A DNA stretch of 14,385 bases from Irineochytrium annulatum. Lineage: Eukaryota > Chytridiomycota > Chytridiomycetes > Chytridiales > Chytridiaceae. The stretch is taken from positions 1 through 14,385 of the forward strand of contig JADGJL010000753.1 of the NCBI GenBank assembly GCA_027600665.1, written 5' to 3'. The notes under the pieces were generated by a model. That model was not told the origin of the DNA and did no database searches. It worked only from the letters and a program-made list of their open reading frames with translations. Within the stretch, counting starts at the first letter, position 1, and the number at the start of each line of letters is the position of its first letter. Positions 1 through 8,821 of the stretch are shown piece by piece. A program made the position numbers and the translations under genes.

Positions 1-315
1 CCCCCCCCTCTCTTTCTTTAATACTCTCGATGTGGACCTCGATTTTTGGCCGGGGCACCGCCGCCCTGTTTGTGCTCTCGAAATTTTTTTTTTGGTGGGG
101 CAATTCTACAAAGATCTGTAATCGTGTGGTGGCAATGAAGCATTCTTGCTTGATAAGGTTTGGTTGGATATAGTACCAGGGCAACAACGGCTCTAGCAGC
201 ATCTCGAGATATGGCGTGCTTCCCATAAACGAAGAAAAGTGAGCACTCTCGTGCTCAATTTAACAATCAACCGGTAACGACTGGCTATCTAACACTCTCA
301 CCCCTGAGTCGCTTC
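1..315. other. non-coding left edge
   Basis: I see no supported gene in this stretch. It opens with a run of eight C and contains a run of ten T at 84-93. A short inverted repeat lies at 240-257 (seven-base arms around a TCTC loop). It may hold the 3' flank or the rest of whatever the doubtful minus-strand ORF at 316-519 belongs to. Confidence 0.5.
240..257. repeat. short hairpin-forming inverted repeat
   Basis: TGAGCAC and GTGCTCA are perfect complements around a TCTC loop. It is too short and isolated to assign a role; it could form a small RNA hairpin or be a protein-binding site. Confidence 0.4.
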
Positions 316-519
316 TTAAATGGCGCCCGAGGTTGCCACTGGGCCATCGTCAACACGAAGCTGTAGCCTAATTGCTGGATCGCCGAAGGAACTAAACTCA
401 AAAAACACTTTCTTCGTCGACAGCTTCCCTACGAACTCACGCTCATAATAAAGCAAGTCCACATCCAGAGTTATTATCGACTTTTCGCCGTCCCGAGAAA
501 TTGTAATTCGATTTGCCAC
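316..519 (-). CDS. small hypothetical protein or first exon (doubtful)
   Basis: A 67-codon reading frame from ATG at 519 to TAA at 316. I do not recognise the product. The composition is mixed and protein-like, with alternating charged and hydrophobic residues that suggest beta strands (RITISRDGEKSIITLDVDLL near the start). It has no obvious signal peptide, membrane segment or low-complexity bias. It lies head-to-head with the Skt5-like gene, with its start about 220 nt from that gene's ATG. A strong donor-like GTGAGT occurs inside it (minus strand, starting at 440), so it could also be the first exon of a longer gene whose other exons I could not trace. It could equally be a chance ORF. Confidence is low. 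Confidence 0.25.
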   Translation of the reverse strand: MANRITISRDGEKSIITLDVDLLYYEREFVGKLSTKKVFFEFSSFGDPAIRLQLRVDDGPVATSGAI

Positions 520-741
520 GACGGATCACCGAAGTCGAATGGTAACCTTCATGACGAGCTCTGCAAGGAACGAGCAAGATTCAACCTCATCGCATCGCCA
601 CACTGCTACTCACTGCTGGGACCGCGAAGAGATACAGGATTGTCACAAAGGCAGCTGGAGGATTCGGTTCGATGGAAAGAATGGAGAAGGGCTATCAACC
701 GTCAATTCTGTGCAAAGGTTCATTCGTCACGCCTCGTCCGC
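520..741. promoter_or_regulatory. upstream region and 5' leader of the Skt5-like gene
   Basis: This is the space between the doubtful minus-strand ORF and the chosen ATG at 742. The Skt5 frame stays open back to an ATG at 640, so part of it could be coding (34 extra residues). No clear TATA box or operator could be picked out. Confidence 0.35.
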
Positions 742-3586
742 ATGGCGCACTACTACGATCCCATGGCCGGCGGCCCGCCGCTTCAGCAGCCGTATCATCC
801 CCATCCTCAGGCGCACCACCGGATGTCGACCATGACCGGCGGCGGTCCGCCCGTGATGCCCGGAATGCCACCGCCTGGGATGGCCCCTCCGGCAGCTTAC
901 GGAGCGTACCCGGCCTATCCCTACCCGCAGCCGATGTACTTCCCGCCCCCGGCGTCGGTTCACAGTGGTCACCACCAGCATGCCGGCGGCCAGCGGCCTC
1001 AGATGGTCTATCAGAACCCGAACATCACCAGCTGGTTGAATCAAACCCCGCTGCCGCTGGGGCTCGAGGCGGCCGGTGACGAGTCGGAGACTGAGGAGGA
1101 GGAGAGCGAGGACGAGGACAGCGACGAACAGGGACGGCGGAGGAGGAAGAAGGGTCAGAAGAAACGGAGCCATCGGTCCAAGACCTCGTCGAATGGGGCC
1201 GTCCATGTCGCGCCCGGGCGGTCGAATGCAAAGCCCCTTACGCCTCTGGCGAGCGGCAACATCCCGGCACCCCTCCCCGCGCCGCCGCCGGTCAAGCTGG
1301 GCGAGGTCGGGCTCTACCGCGATCGGCAGTCCGTGGCGTACGACCCGACGAATCCGATCCGCGTCCAGCCGATGGAGGACGGTCGGGCCGTGCGGAAGGC
1401 GGGCGCGGTGTCGAAGAAGCAGATGAAGCACATCAAGGAGATGGCGAAGCGGATCGAGAAGGAGGAGGCCGCAAGGGCGAAGGAGGAGGAGGAGGGGAGG
1501 TTGGATGAGGCATCGAGGAAGTGGAGGAGCAGAAATGATGATAGCAGCAGCGAGAGCAGCGGGGGCGATGGCGGAAAGGCGCGTCGTGAGTCACGGAGGT
1601 CTGTGATCGTGCGGGTGACTGACTCGGAGGACGAGGAGGCGGCCAAGAGGGTCGTGAAGAGGGTGTCTGTGGACGCGAAGGCGAGACATGGGGAGAAGAA
1701 GCGTGGGAGCTCGAGCGAGTCGGACGAGGCCCTGCCGTCGCGGAAGGTCGTGGGAAGAAAGGTGCCCGCGACGGTAGCGAACCTGGGATCAGCGGAGGCG
1801 ATGCGGGAGTTCCTCTTTGTTACGCCAGGCCGCAACAGGACGGCGCCCGCGATGTCATCGACGAAGGCGGCGGCGGAGACGCGGGACACGATCGTGCTAG
1901 ATAAGGAGAACGACGAGGAGTCCGGCTCGAGCGATGAGCGACCGGAAGACTCTGATAACGAGTCAGAGGATGGGGAAGAGGAGCAAGAGGAGGACGCTGT
2001 GGCGCGGATGAAGTCTATGAACCTCGGCCGGAACCGAGCCTCCGCCGCGGTGGACGACGAGTACATCTTCAGCGACGACGAGGACGATGGACGTAGGCCG
2101 AGGGATCACGCTCCACCGCCTCCTTTACAAAACATCTACCCGCCCGCCGATACGGAGGACGACGACGCGACCCTCGTAGCCGAGCTTGAGGAGAAGCGCC
2201 TGCAATGCAAGCGCGCCCGCCAGGAGCCCGAATCTTCCCTCGACGCCGCGCGCCACATCATCGAGAATGCCCAGCGGGCCTACTTCGACCCTGGTCTGCA
2301 GAAGCACCTCTGCGCTGGTGCAGTCAAGTGCCTGCAGAAGGTGGGTTCTTTACCGCCGTCGGCGTGCCCGCCCGACGTTGCGGCCGAGGCGCAGCACCTG
2401 CTCGCCAACCTGTACGTCAGCGGCGTTCCCGGGTTCCAGGAGAGGCATAAGCCGGATTATGTCAAGGCGTTTGTGCTATACTCAAGCGCGGCGAAGAAGG
2501 ACCATGCGGATGCGACGTTCCATGTCGCGCTGTGTTATGAGCAAGGCGCGGGTGTGAGCGCGAACAATGCGAAGGCGGTGCATAACTATAAGAAGGCAGC
2601 TCGAAAGTAGGCCTTTACCTTTGATGTCTTTGAGAAAACGTATGTTAACTTATGTCATATTTTATTCAGAAACCATCCCGGCGCCATGCTCCGTCTCGGC
2701 ATGGCTGTCCTCCGCGGCGAGCTCTCCCAGCACAAGAACCTCCGTGACGGTATCAAGTGGCTCCGGCTGGCGGCAAAGTACGCGGACGAGCGGTACCCGC
2801 AGGCCCTGTACGAGCTGGCGATGCTCCACGATTCGGGCGACGGGAACAACCACATTGTGTGGTCCGACCACGCGTACGTCGTGGAGCTTTTAACGCGCGG
2901 CGCGGAGCTTGGACATGCGAAGTCGCAGTATAAGCTGGGCCAGGCTTATGAGCTGGGGATGTATGGGTGCGCGTTGGATGCGGCAAGGAGTGTGTATTAC
3001 TACTCGCTGGCGGCTGAGAACGATCATGCGGAGGTATGTTTGATGTTATTCTTTTCCCCTTGCGAGAAGAGGGTATCTAATTATATCAAAGGCCATGTTC
3101 GAGCTTGGCGGCTGGTATCTCACTGGCGCGTCCGATCCCAACGGATCCTTCACCCTCCCACAATCCGATGTCGAAGCCCGACGGTGGGTCTCGCGTGCGG
3201 CCGAGATGCAGCTCCCCCGCGCCATGTTCGCGATGGGCTATTTCATCGAGAACGGCATCGGCGCCGACCCGAAGGACGAGAACGCCGACCATGGACCGGA
3301 CCCGGACGGCGCTCTGCTGTGGTACCGACGCGCGGCCGCGGACGGGGACGAGAAGGCAAAGAAGCGTCTCGAGGCGCTCGGGATCAAAGAGGCGAAGGAG
3401 AGGAAGACCGTCGTTGGAGGGATGATGGGCGGCAGTGGCACGAAGTCGACGCCATATGCGCCGTATGAGAAGCAGCCTGCGTTGGGGGACTTTGCGCCGG
3501 TTCCGAAGAGGGTGGTTAGCGTGCGGAGGCGAAGGCAGGATCTGGATGAGGAGCTGGACGGCGGGAACAAATGTTTGATCATGTAG
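742..3586 (+). CDS. SKT5: Skt5/Chs4-like chitin synthase activator, Sel1 repeats, CaaX box
   Basis: Exons 742-2606, 2670-3033 and 3092-3586 give 907 residues. Introns are 63 nt (GTAGGC donor, TTCAG acceptor) and 58 nt (GTATGT donor, branch-like CTAAT at 3077-3081, unusual AAAG acceptor). Residues 1-100 are Pro/Gly/Tyr-rich. Residues about 110-480 are dense in Glu, Asp, Lys, Arg and Ser and are probably disordered. Residues about 500-840 form Sel1-like repeats; typical lines are NAKAVHNYKKAARKNHPGAM, IKWLRLAAKYAD and FELGGWYLTGA. The protein ends GGNKCLIM, a CaaX prenylation box. This order, including the CaaX, matches fungal Skt5/Chs4, which activates and localises the chitin synthase III catalytic subunit at septum and bud-neck membranes. 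Prenylation and membrane attachment are inferred. The start at 742 (MAHYYDP, good context) is preferred; an in-frame ATG at 640 would add 34 residues that look unlike the rest. Other Sel1 proteins exist, but the aligned C-terminal half fits this family best. Confidence 0.88.
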
Positions 3587-4314
3587 CCTTATCTCTATGT
3601 TTTGTTCTGGCGCTTGTTGAGTACCAACCATTTCTCGTTAAACGATTTTGATTTAAATAGCATGCATTTGTTAGTTAGAGCGGTGGCGCGGATTCCTTGA
3701 GAAACATAAGGATATAGAAAAATAGGTAAGAGTGGGTAAAGCTTGAGAAAGGCCGGGTGGACAAACCGGGATAGGTCTGACAAGAGGACAGATGTTGGTT
3801 GTCTTCAGGTTGCTTTAAGTAAAGAAAAGAGACGGCAAGCGCGAGGCGCCGACTCTACACCCGCAAGTTTGATGAACGACGTTTTACGAGCCCCCTTCCG
3901 AGGAATCGGGAAGTGGCGAGCGCTGAGGCGATTCGAGGGAAACGTTGGGGAAGGAGAGATGCAGACGAAAGAGCAGGCAGTGGAAGAAGAAAACGCGGGT
4001 GAATGAATGGCGTTGATAATGTCAACTCTCGAATACCAGATTTATGTTTATCCGACTCGTCGTATGCTGCCCACTTCAGTTACAATGAGAAGGATAAAAA
4101 AGTTAAACTAAACGAACCAGGCGCTCGCGGTGGGGCTGAAGATGGCAATCAAAAAAAAAAAAGAGTTATACGGAGCAAACTGTGGGAAAACATTTGAAAG
4201 AAATTAACTCCTTTCGGATTTACGAAAGTATGCGGATCAATATCGACACGAACAGTTTGCGGATGTTGGAATTGTGGAATCGTTGTCGTCAATTCTCCCC
4301 GTGACTCCTCCGCG
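3587..4314. other. intergenic: Skt5 3' flank and transporter promoter
   Basis: 728 nt between two genes on the same strand. It is AT-richer than the neighbouring exons. A run of twelve A lies at 4151-4162. Short open frames occur (3743-4006 and 4003-4197) but have no recognisable domain and Lys/Arg-biased composition. I saw no tRNA or other RNA gene. The part just before 4315 is pyrimidine-rich and probably holds the transporter promoter and leader. Confidence 0.5.
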
Positions 4315-6178
4315 ATGGCGTCCCGGCTCTTCGCCTCCGTCCTCGTAAGTCCATCTTCCGTGTCGCTCCGGGCTGCATCGTCGGCCTTCGTCTACCGCCA
4401 GAAGGAATTACAACTTGCTAAGACGATGTGATTCAGTTTGCGACCGTGACGGCCTTCCAGTTTGGATTCCATTCCGGCGTCATCAACCAGCCCAGGGTGG
4501 CTATGGTGAGGGACTCCCACCTTTGAAGTGTGTTCGTTGGTTTTAAACCTGATTGCAGAGCAAATGCGACGAGCCATTAACGGCGGAACTTAGCCTTCCG
4601 GAATGCATTCCTATGGATGACTGGCAGGTTGGGAAAACGTCATTAAATTGCTTTATTGAAGCGGAGTTATTTAGTGGGGGACATTCGTGTCGCTATTCCT
4701 TTTGGGCGGTATTATCGGTGGGCTTTCTGGCGGTCATCTCAGCACGACGTACGGCCGCCGTCGCATCCTGATTCTCAACAACGTCGCGTTCATCTCCACG
4801 GGCCTCCTGCTCGGACTCGCTCCCAGCGTGCCTCAGCTCTACCTTGGCCGATTTGTCGCCGGTCTTGGAGCGGGCATTGGGACCGTGGTCGTGCCGCTGT
4901 ACATCTCGGAGATCTCGCCCGTTGCCCGCCGTGGCAGCCTTGGGAGCTTGAACCAGCTGTCAATTGTCATTGGGGTTTTGCTGTCGCAGGTCGCTGGCAT
5001 GTTCCTGTCGACGCGAGAGGGGTGGCGCATCTTGTTGGCGTTGACGATTGGTGCGATAGCATCTCTTTAATCGGCTTGCTGACTTTGTTGCAGGCCCTTC
5101 GATCTTGCAGATCGCCCTGATCCCGTTCAGCGTTGAGACGCCAAAGTAAGTTATCAATAGATCACTCCCGATTTGACTGAACGCGTCAAACAGGTGGCTC
5201 TCCTCGCACGGTCTCGTCTACGACGCTCGCCAGTCTCTGGCAGCCCTCCGCGGCAAGGACGCCAACATCGAGGACGAGCTTGCGGAGCTTATGTCCTCGG
5301 CCGGCAACAACGGCGCCGATGACGACGTTGAGGCGTCGACTTCCGGGGGCGGGAACAATTCGTCCTCGGCGGACGCTTTGATTGGGAATCGCGCTGGTGG
5401 GGGTAGGACGCACGTGGTGAGGTCGCCCGCGACCATTACCGAGCTGTTCTCCACCAAGGCGCTCAGGCGGCCGCTAATGGCGGCGTTTGGGCTGCAGCTA
5501 GCGCAGCAGTTCAGCGGAATCAACGCCGCTGTTTTCTATTCGAGTATGTTCTTCATTGCTTCCGTCTGTTAAGCTGATTGTCGATATCCCTTCAGCCGAT
5601 ATTTTCTCGAAGACGTACTCCGCGAAAACGGCCATCATGCTCACCCTCGTCGTCTCGGTCGTAAACCTAATCATGACCCTGATCTCGACCTCGCTCATTG
5701 AGAAGCTCGGCCGCCGCTCCCTCCTGCTGGCAGCCCAGATCGGCATGGCGGCCGCGTCCACGACCGTCGTCCTGGCGTCCCGCCTGAACCTTGGATCCGG
5801 CGTGATCGTCCTGGCGCTGACGGTCTTTGTAGGCTCGTTTGGAATCGGCCTCGGATCGATCCCATGGCTCATCTTGCCGGAGCTCGTGCCGTCGTACGCG
5901 GTCGGGTCCGCCGCGTCAATATGCACGGCGATCAACTGGGCGTCGGCGTTCACCGTGGCGTTCTTCTTCCCGTCCGTTGTGGCCGCACGTAAGTCTGATT
6001 GATATGTATTTAAGCGTCGCGGGGTCCTTTTTGCTTACATGGGTGAACAGTGGGCTTGGACGTCTTCGCCGTCTTTGCCCTCCTTCTCGTGGGCTTCATC
6101 GGGTTCACGTACAACTATGTGCCCGAGACCAAGGGGTTGACGGTGGAGGAGGTCGCGGCTGCAAACCACTTCGAGTAA
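4315..6178 (+). CDS. MFS sugar porter (GLUT/hexose transporter type)
   Basis: Eight exons: 4315-4344, 4437-4505, 4559-4627, 4675-5050, 5094-5145, 5194-5543, 5596-5988, 6051-6178, giving 488 residues. All junctions keep frame. Introns are 43-92 nt, one with a GTTGGG donor. Sugar-porter signatures occur in order: FQFGFHSGVINQP in TM1, GHLSTTYGRRR in loop 2-3, GRFVAGLGAG and PLYISEISPVARRG around TM4-5, NQLSIVIGVLLSQV in TM5, ETPKWL after TM6, QQFSGINAAVFYS in TM7, EKLGRRS in loop 8-9, and PETKGLTVEEV after TM12. It should be a twelve-helix membrane protein moving a monosaccharide, probably by facilitated diffusion or H+ symport. Substrate and membrane (plasma membrane or vacuole) cannot be read from sequence. 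The opening motif and short N-terminus resemble GLUT-like and yeast Vps73-type porters more than the large Hxt proteins. The loop between TM6 and TM7 carries an extra Ser/Gly/Asn-rich stretch of about 40 residues (about 232-272). Confidence 0.93.
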
Positions 6179-6723
6179 CTTACCCGCAGCCAAGTTTACG
6201 TCTCGTACTTCGTTGCTGTTCGCCAACCGTCATGACAATGTTCACCTTTTCACGTCCTTTGAAGCAATGAGGTCTTGAGAGTCATGGCATCAACCCCAAA
6301 TTGGTGTATTTTTCCTGAATATATCTGCAAGCAACCTGTAGCATTACTGTTAAATCCGGATATGTCAAATCGTTCGTGCTTCGCATGTGCTTTTGTTATT
6401 AAAACGACCGTTGTATAGATTTTGAACAGAATCTTACTGTAAACTGAACTATTGCAATTCTATGCTTTGAAGAGGTTGAGTGCAGTTGTGTTCATGCAGG
6501 AATGCGACGTGTATGCTTAAATAATACCGAGTCTAAATAACGGGACATAAATATAAATCGCGGCTAAAATAGTTTAACTAATAACACAGGCAACGTTCCG
6601 CTGAACTGAGGGTATCGATGGTCGTAAAGTGTTTAACGGTTCTGTGGGTTCACAAATTCGTTGCGTGCATGACTCTTTAAAGACCCTTCGACGAAGTTAA
6701 AATGATTAGTCAGCTAGTAGGAT
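6179..6723. other. convergent intergenic region
   Basis: 545 nt between the 3' ends of the sugar porter (+) and IPK1 (-). It is AT-rich and probably holds both 3' UTRs and polyadenylation signals; A/T-rich elements occur near 6510-6570. I see no gene or structured RNA here. Confidence 0.55.
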
Positions 6724-8156
6724 CTACCTGACAATGTTTTGGTCCTTTTCAAAATACCACGGAATCTTTAAGATAGGCTTGATGTCGACGTCCAACACCC
6801 GCATTTTGTATTCGAACGTCCGGCTTGCATGTGTGAACCGAGAGAAGTGACTGATGCCGGGAGAGTTAGGCGGGCAAAAATCACAACACATACCCTTGCG
6901 AGCCGGCCTCCTCTGACACCTCGCGAAAGGTCAAAATCAAAGAACAATCCTTTAACGAGCACGAAATCAGGAACTCCAGGATGCCTTGCCGAACGTTTAG
7001 CGTCGCGTCGGCCGGCTCCCCGCCACCACCGTTGATGTAGCGATCTATCGCTCGTTCCCATTCAGCCGCATCCGGAGATCGACGGTCTGCCTCGTTGGCG
7101 TCTTGAAACCACTCGTAGACTTTCTCGACATCGTAGCGATCCAGCGCTTGCTGATGCCGTCGTAGCGATCGAAGCAGCTTCTCCTTCTTCAGTATCCGTG
7201 CCACCAACTCCCACAACTCTGATTCGCCGTACAACCTTTCCAAATTGCTTAGCAAAGTGCGCTTGCGTGGAAATATAAAAAATTTGCTTACGAAAACACA
7301 GGATGCTCACTGGTGGCCTTCAACAAGGAATGGGTTCAGCTCAGGCTCGAACAAAACACGGCCAAATACCGTTTTCAAATCCACGGGTACGCCGTTGTAC
7401 GACATCTTTAGGTTGTTCTGCGGACATGCCCGCAGCGCCTCGAGCGCGTACGCCATCCGCCCTTCATCATCCGAGTATAGGTCCAGTGGGCAATATCGAG
7501 ACCGCGACTTTCCAGCCTTGGCGCGCGCCTTCGACTCCTTGTACATACAGAACCGACACGTCTGCTTCTTCACGGCTGTCTCTTTCGAGATGCACGGAGA
7601 CGTCGGAAGGAATCCCCATTTTGGCTACGGAACGCGTCAATGATCCCGTAATGGCATGCGTCGTTGTACCTTCAGCTCCATCGAGATTGTCTTCGGCCTA
7701 GCATGGGGGTCGGGGAACTTGGTGTGATCCTCCAGCAGTAAACCGACCTCCTGCCCGCAGTCAATCTCAGCCGCGGCTTCCCTTTCCGGTGGCCGCTTGC
7801 CCCTTACGGACGCATTCAGCTCCTCGAGAAACGGCCGCGACAGCGGCACGGGATTCTGTCAAGTGGCACCACGTCAGCAGCTGTGGAAGCAATCGCATTT
7901 CGAGCCTAACCAAGCTGCCCAGGTACTCCTCGCCCAACAACTCCCTCACGATCTTGACCTGGAAGGCGATCTGGTCCGCTACAGGAGGGTTCGTGTCCCA
8001 GATCTTCGAGGACGTCTTCCGGAGACGTAGGACGAATCGCGGGGTCGACGGGGTCCCTTGCGCGTCCGGCGGCGGATCGGGAGGCGGCTCGTAGGCGAAG
8101 ACGATGTTCCTGTTGCCCTCTCCTACGTAGTGCCATTCGCTGGGATGATGGAACAT
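6724..8156 (-). CDS. IPK1: inositol-pentakisphosphate 2-kinase (IPK1 family)
   Basis: Minus-strand exons 8156-7911, 7855-7670, 7624-7311, about 7247-6894 and 6850-6724, about 408 residues. The family makes phytate (InsP6) by phosphorylating the 2-OH of Ins(1,3,4,5,6)P5; in fungi InsP6 supports mRNA export and signalling. Motifs in order: EWHYVGEGNRNIVFAY (7-22, nucleotide-binding Gly loop), VPLSRPFLEEL, ISMELKPKWGFLP (139-151, the E-I/L-KPKxGF signature), CRFCM (167-171), YCPLDLYSDD (188-197), PQNNL (212-216), KDCSLILTF (348-356) and RVLDVDIKP (384-392). All key motifs look intact, so activity is likely. Introns 1, 2 and 4 are 55, 45 and 43 nt and keep frame exactly. The third intron is uncertain: GTGAGC at 7310 to AAG at 7248 keeps frame, but donor GTTGAA at 7324 with acceptor AAG at 7262, or acceptor AAAG at 7236, also fit, changing about 15 residues. 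It is transcribed divergently from the LCB-kinase-like gene. Confidence 0.92.
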
Positions 8157-8191
8157 ATTAACGGCTTGGAGGCATTCAGGATCGTCTCATT

Positions 8192-8203
8192 ACGATCGAT
8201 CGT
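8192..8203. promoter_or_regulatory. 12-bp palindrome upstream of IPK1
   Basis: ACGATCGATCGT is its own reverse complement and sits close to the IPK1 start codon. It could bind a dimeric regulator or lie in the 5' UTR. No regulator is known from this sequence, and a palindrome of this length can arise by chance. Confidence 0.2.
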
Positions 8204-8727
8204 CAAACAAATACTCAATCTGCTTTAAGCTTCAATCAATTTATCCTGTTGCTTGTCAGGTGATGACAACCAGACATTATAAACCCGTAAGTTGAAATTG
8301 CTACTTTCGAAAAAAAGAATAAGAGATAGGTCGAGCGGGACGACTTTTATTTTTTACTTTCTTAATATGCGCTGCTGACTTCTTGCTGGTTAATCTGGTG
8401 TCCAGGAAAGGTAGGAACGGCGTACAGCCAGGCGTAATGCACGCGATTATCGACATCCTGATCGACTGATGGGGCAGACCAGTCTTTTCTCGCCGATTTA
8501 TGAAGGGCGCAGATTGGAGGCCCCACCACTTCCCTTCCGACCCCTCTCCCGGCACCCCCGGTCGCCGACGTAGGAACCAGCAACCCCCGACGAGGTCGAG
8601 ATTTGCAGCCAGACCGTCGTGAGCCGGTTCGCCCCATATCAAGTGGAGTCCTCCGAGCCAGCGACTGCCCCACCTTGATTGGCCACCCGAGCCGCTGCTT
8701 CGTTGCCCGCCGCGCCCCCTGTTGCTG

Positions 8728-8733
8728 TATAAG
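8728..8733 (+). promoter_or_regulatory. possible TATA element of the LCB-kinase-like gene
   Basis: TATAAG in an otherwise GC-rich stretch, 89 nt upstream of the ATG at 8822. The spacing would suit a core promoter with a short leader. This is a motif match only. Confidence 0.25.
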
Positions 8734-8821
8734 CGCCGAGTGACCGTTTCACGTCGGCATCGCCTTGTAATTCTCGCATCTGGACGCGTGCCACTCTGGA
8801 GGATAAGGGAGGAGGGCCGGG

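Larger units (their letters stand above)
8157..8821. promoter_or_regulatory. divergent promoter region, IPK1 / LCB-kinase-like gene
   Basis: 665 nt between two start codons that point away from each other. It must hold the promoters of both genes. A 12-bp perfect palindrome (ACGATCGATCGT, 8192-8203) lies about 36 nt upstream of the IPK1 ATG. A TATA-like TATAAG lies at 8728-8733, 89 nt before the other gene's ATG. Minus-strand open frames across 8301-8673 look like chance ORFs. No gene is supported here. Confidence 0.55.

Noticed and set aside
539..835. 98-codon plus-strand ORF before the Skt5-like start
   Set aside because: It overlaps the Skt5 start in another frame, has Trp/Arg/Ser-rich composition of no known type and lacks splice or family support. 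It might act as an upstream ORF, but nothing shows it.
727..2066. Long minus-strand open frames (234 and 250 codons) opposite the Skt5-like gene
   Set aside because: They are antisense shadows: the plus-strand Glu/Asp/Ser-rich codons read as Ser/Leu/Arg runs on the other strand. No domain is visible, and the plus-strand protein has clear family motifs.
3743..4197. Two consecutive small plus-strand ORFs (87 and 64 codons) in the gap before the sugar porter
   Set aside because: No domain, no frame-consistent splice partner, biased Lys/Arg/Glu content, and a poly-A run inside the second.
8301..8673. Two overlapping minus-strand ORFs of about 100 codons in the divergent promoter region
   Set aside because: Both frames give Arg/Pro/Gly-rich sequence with no family features; they overlap each other and look like chance in GC-rich DNA.
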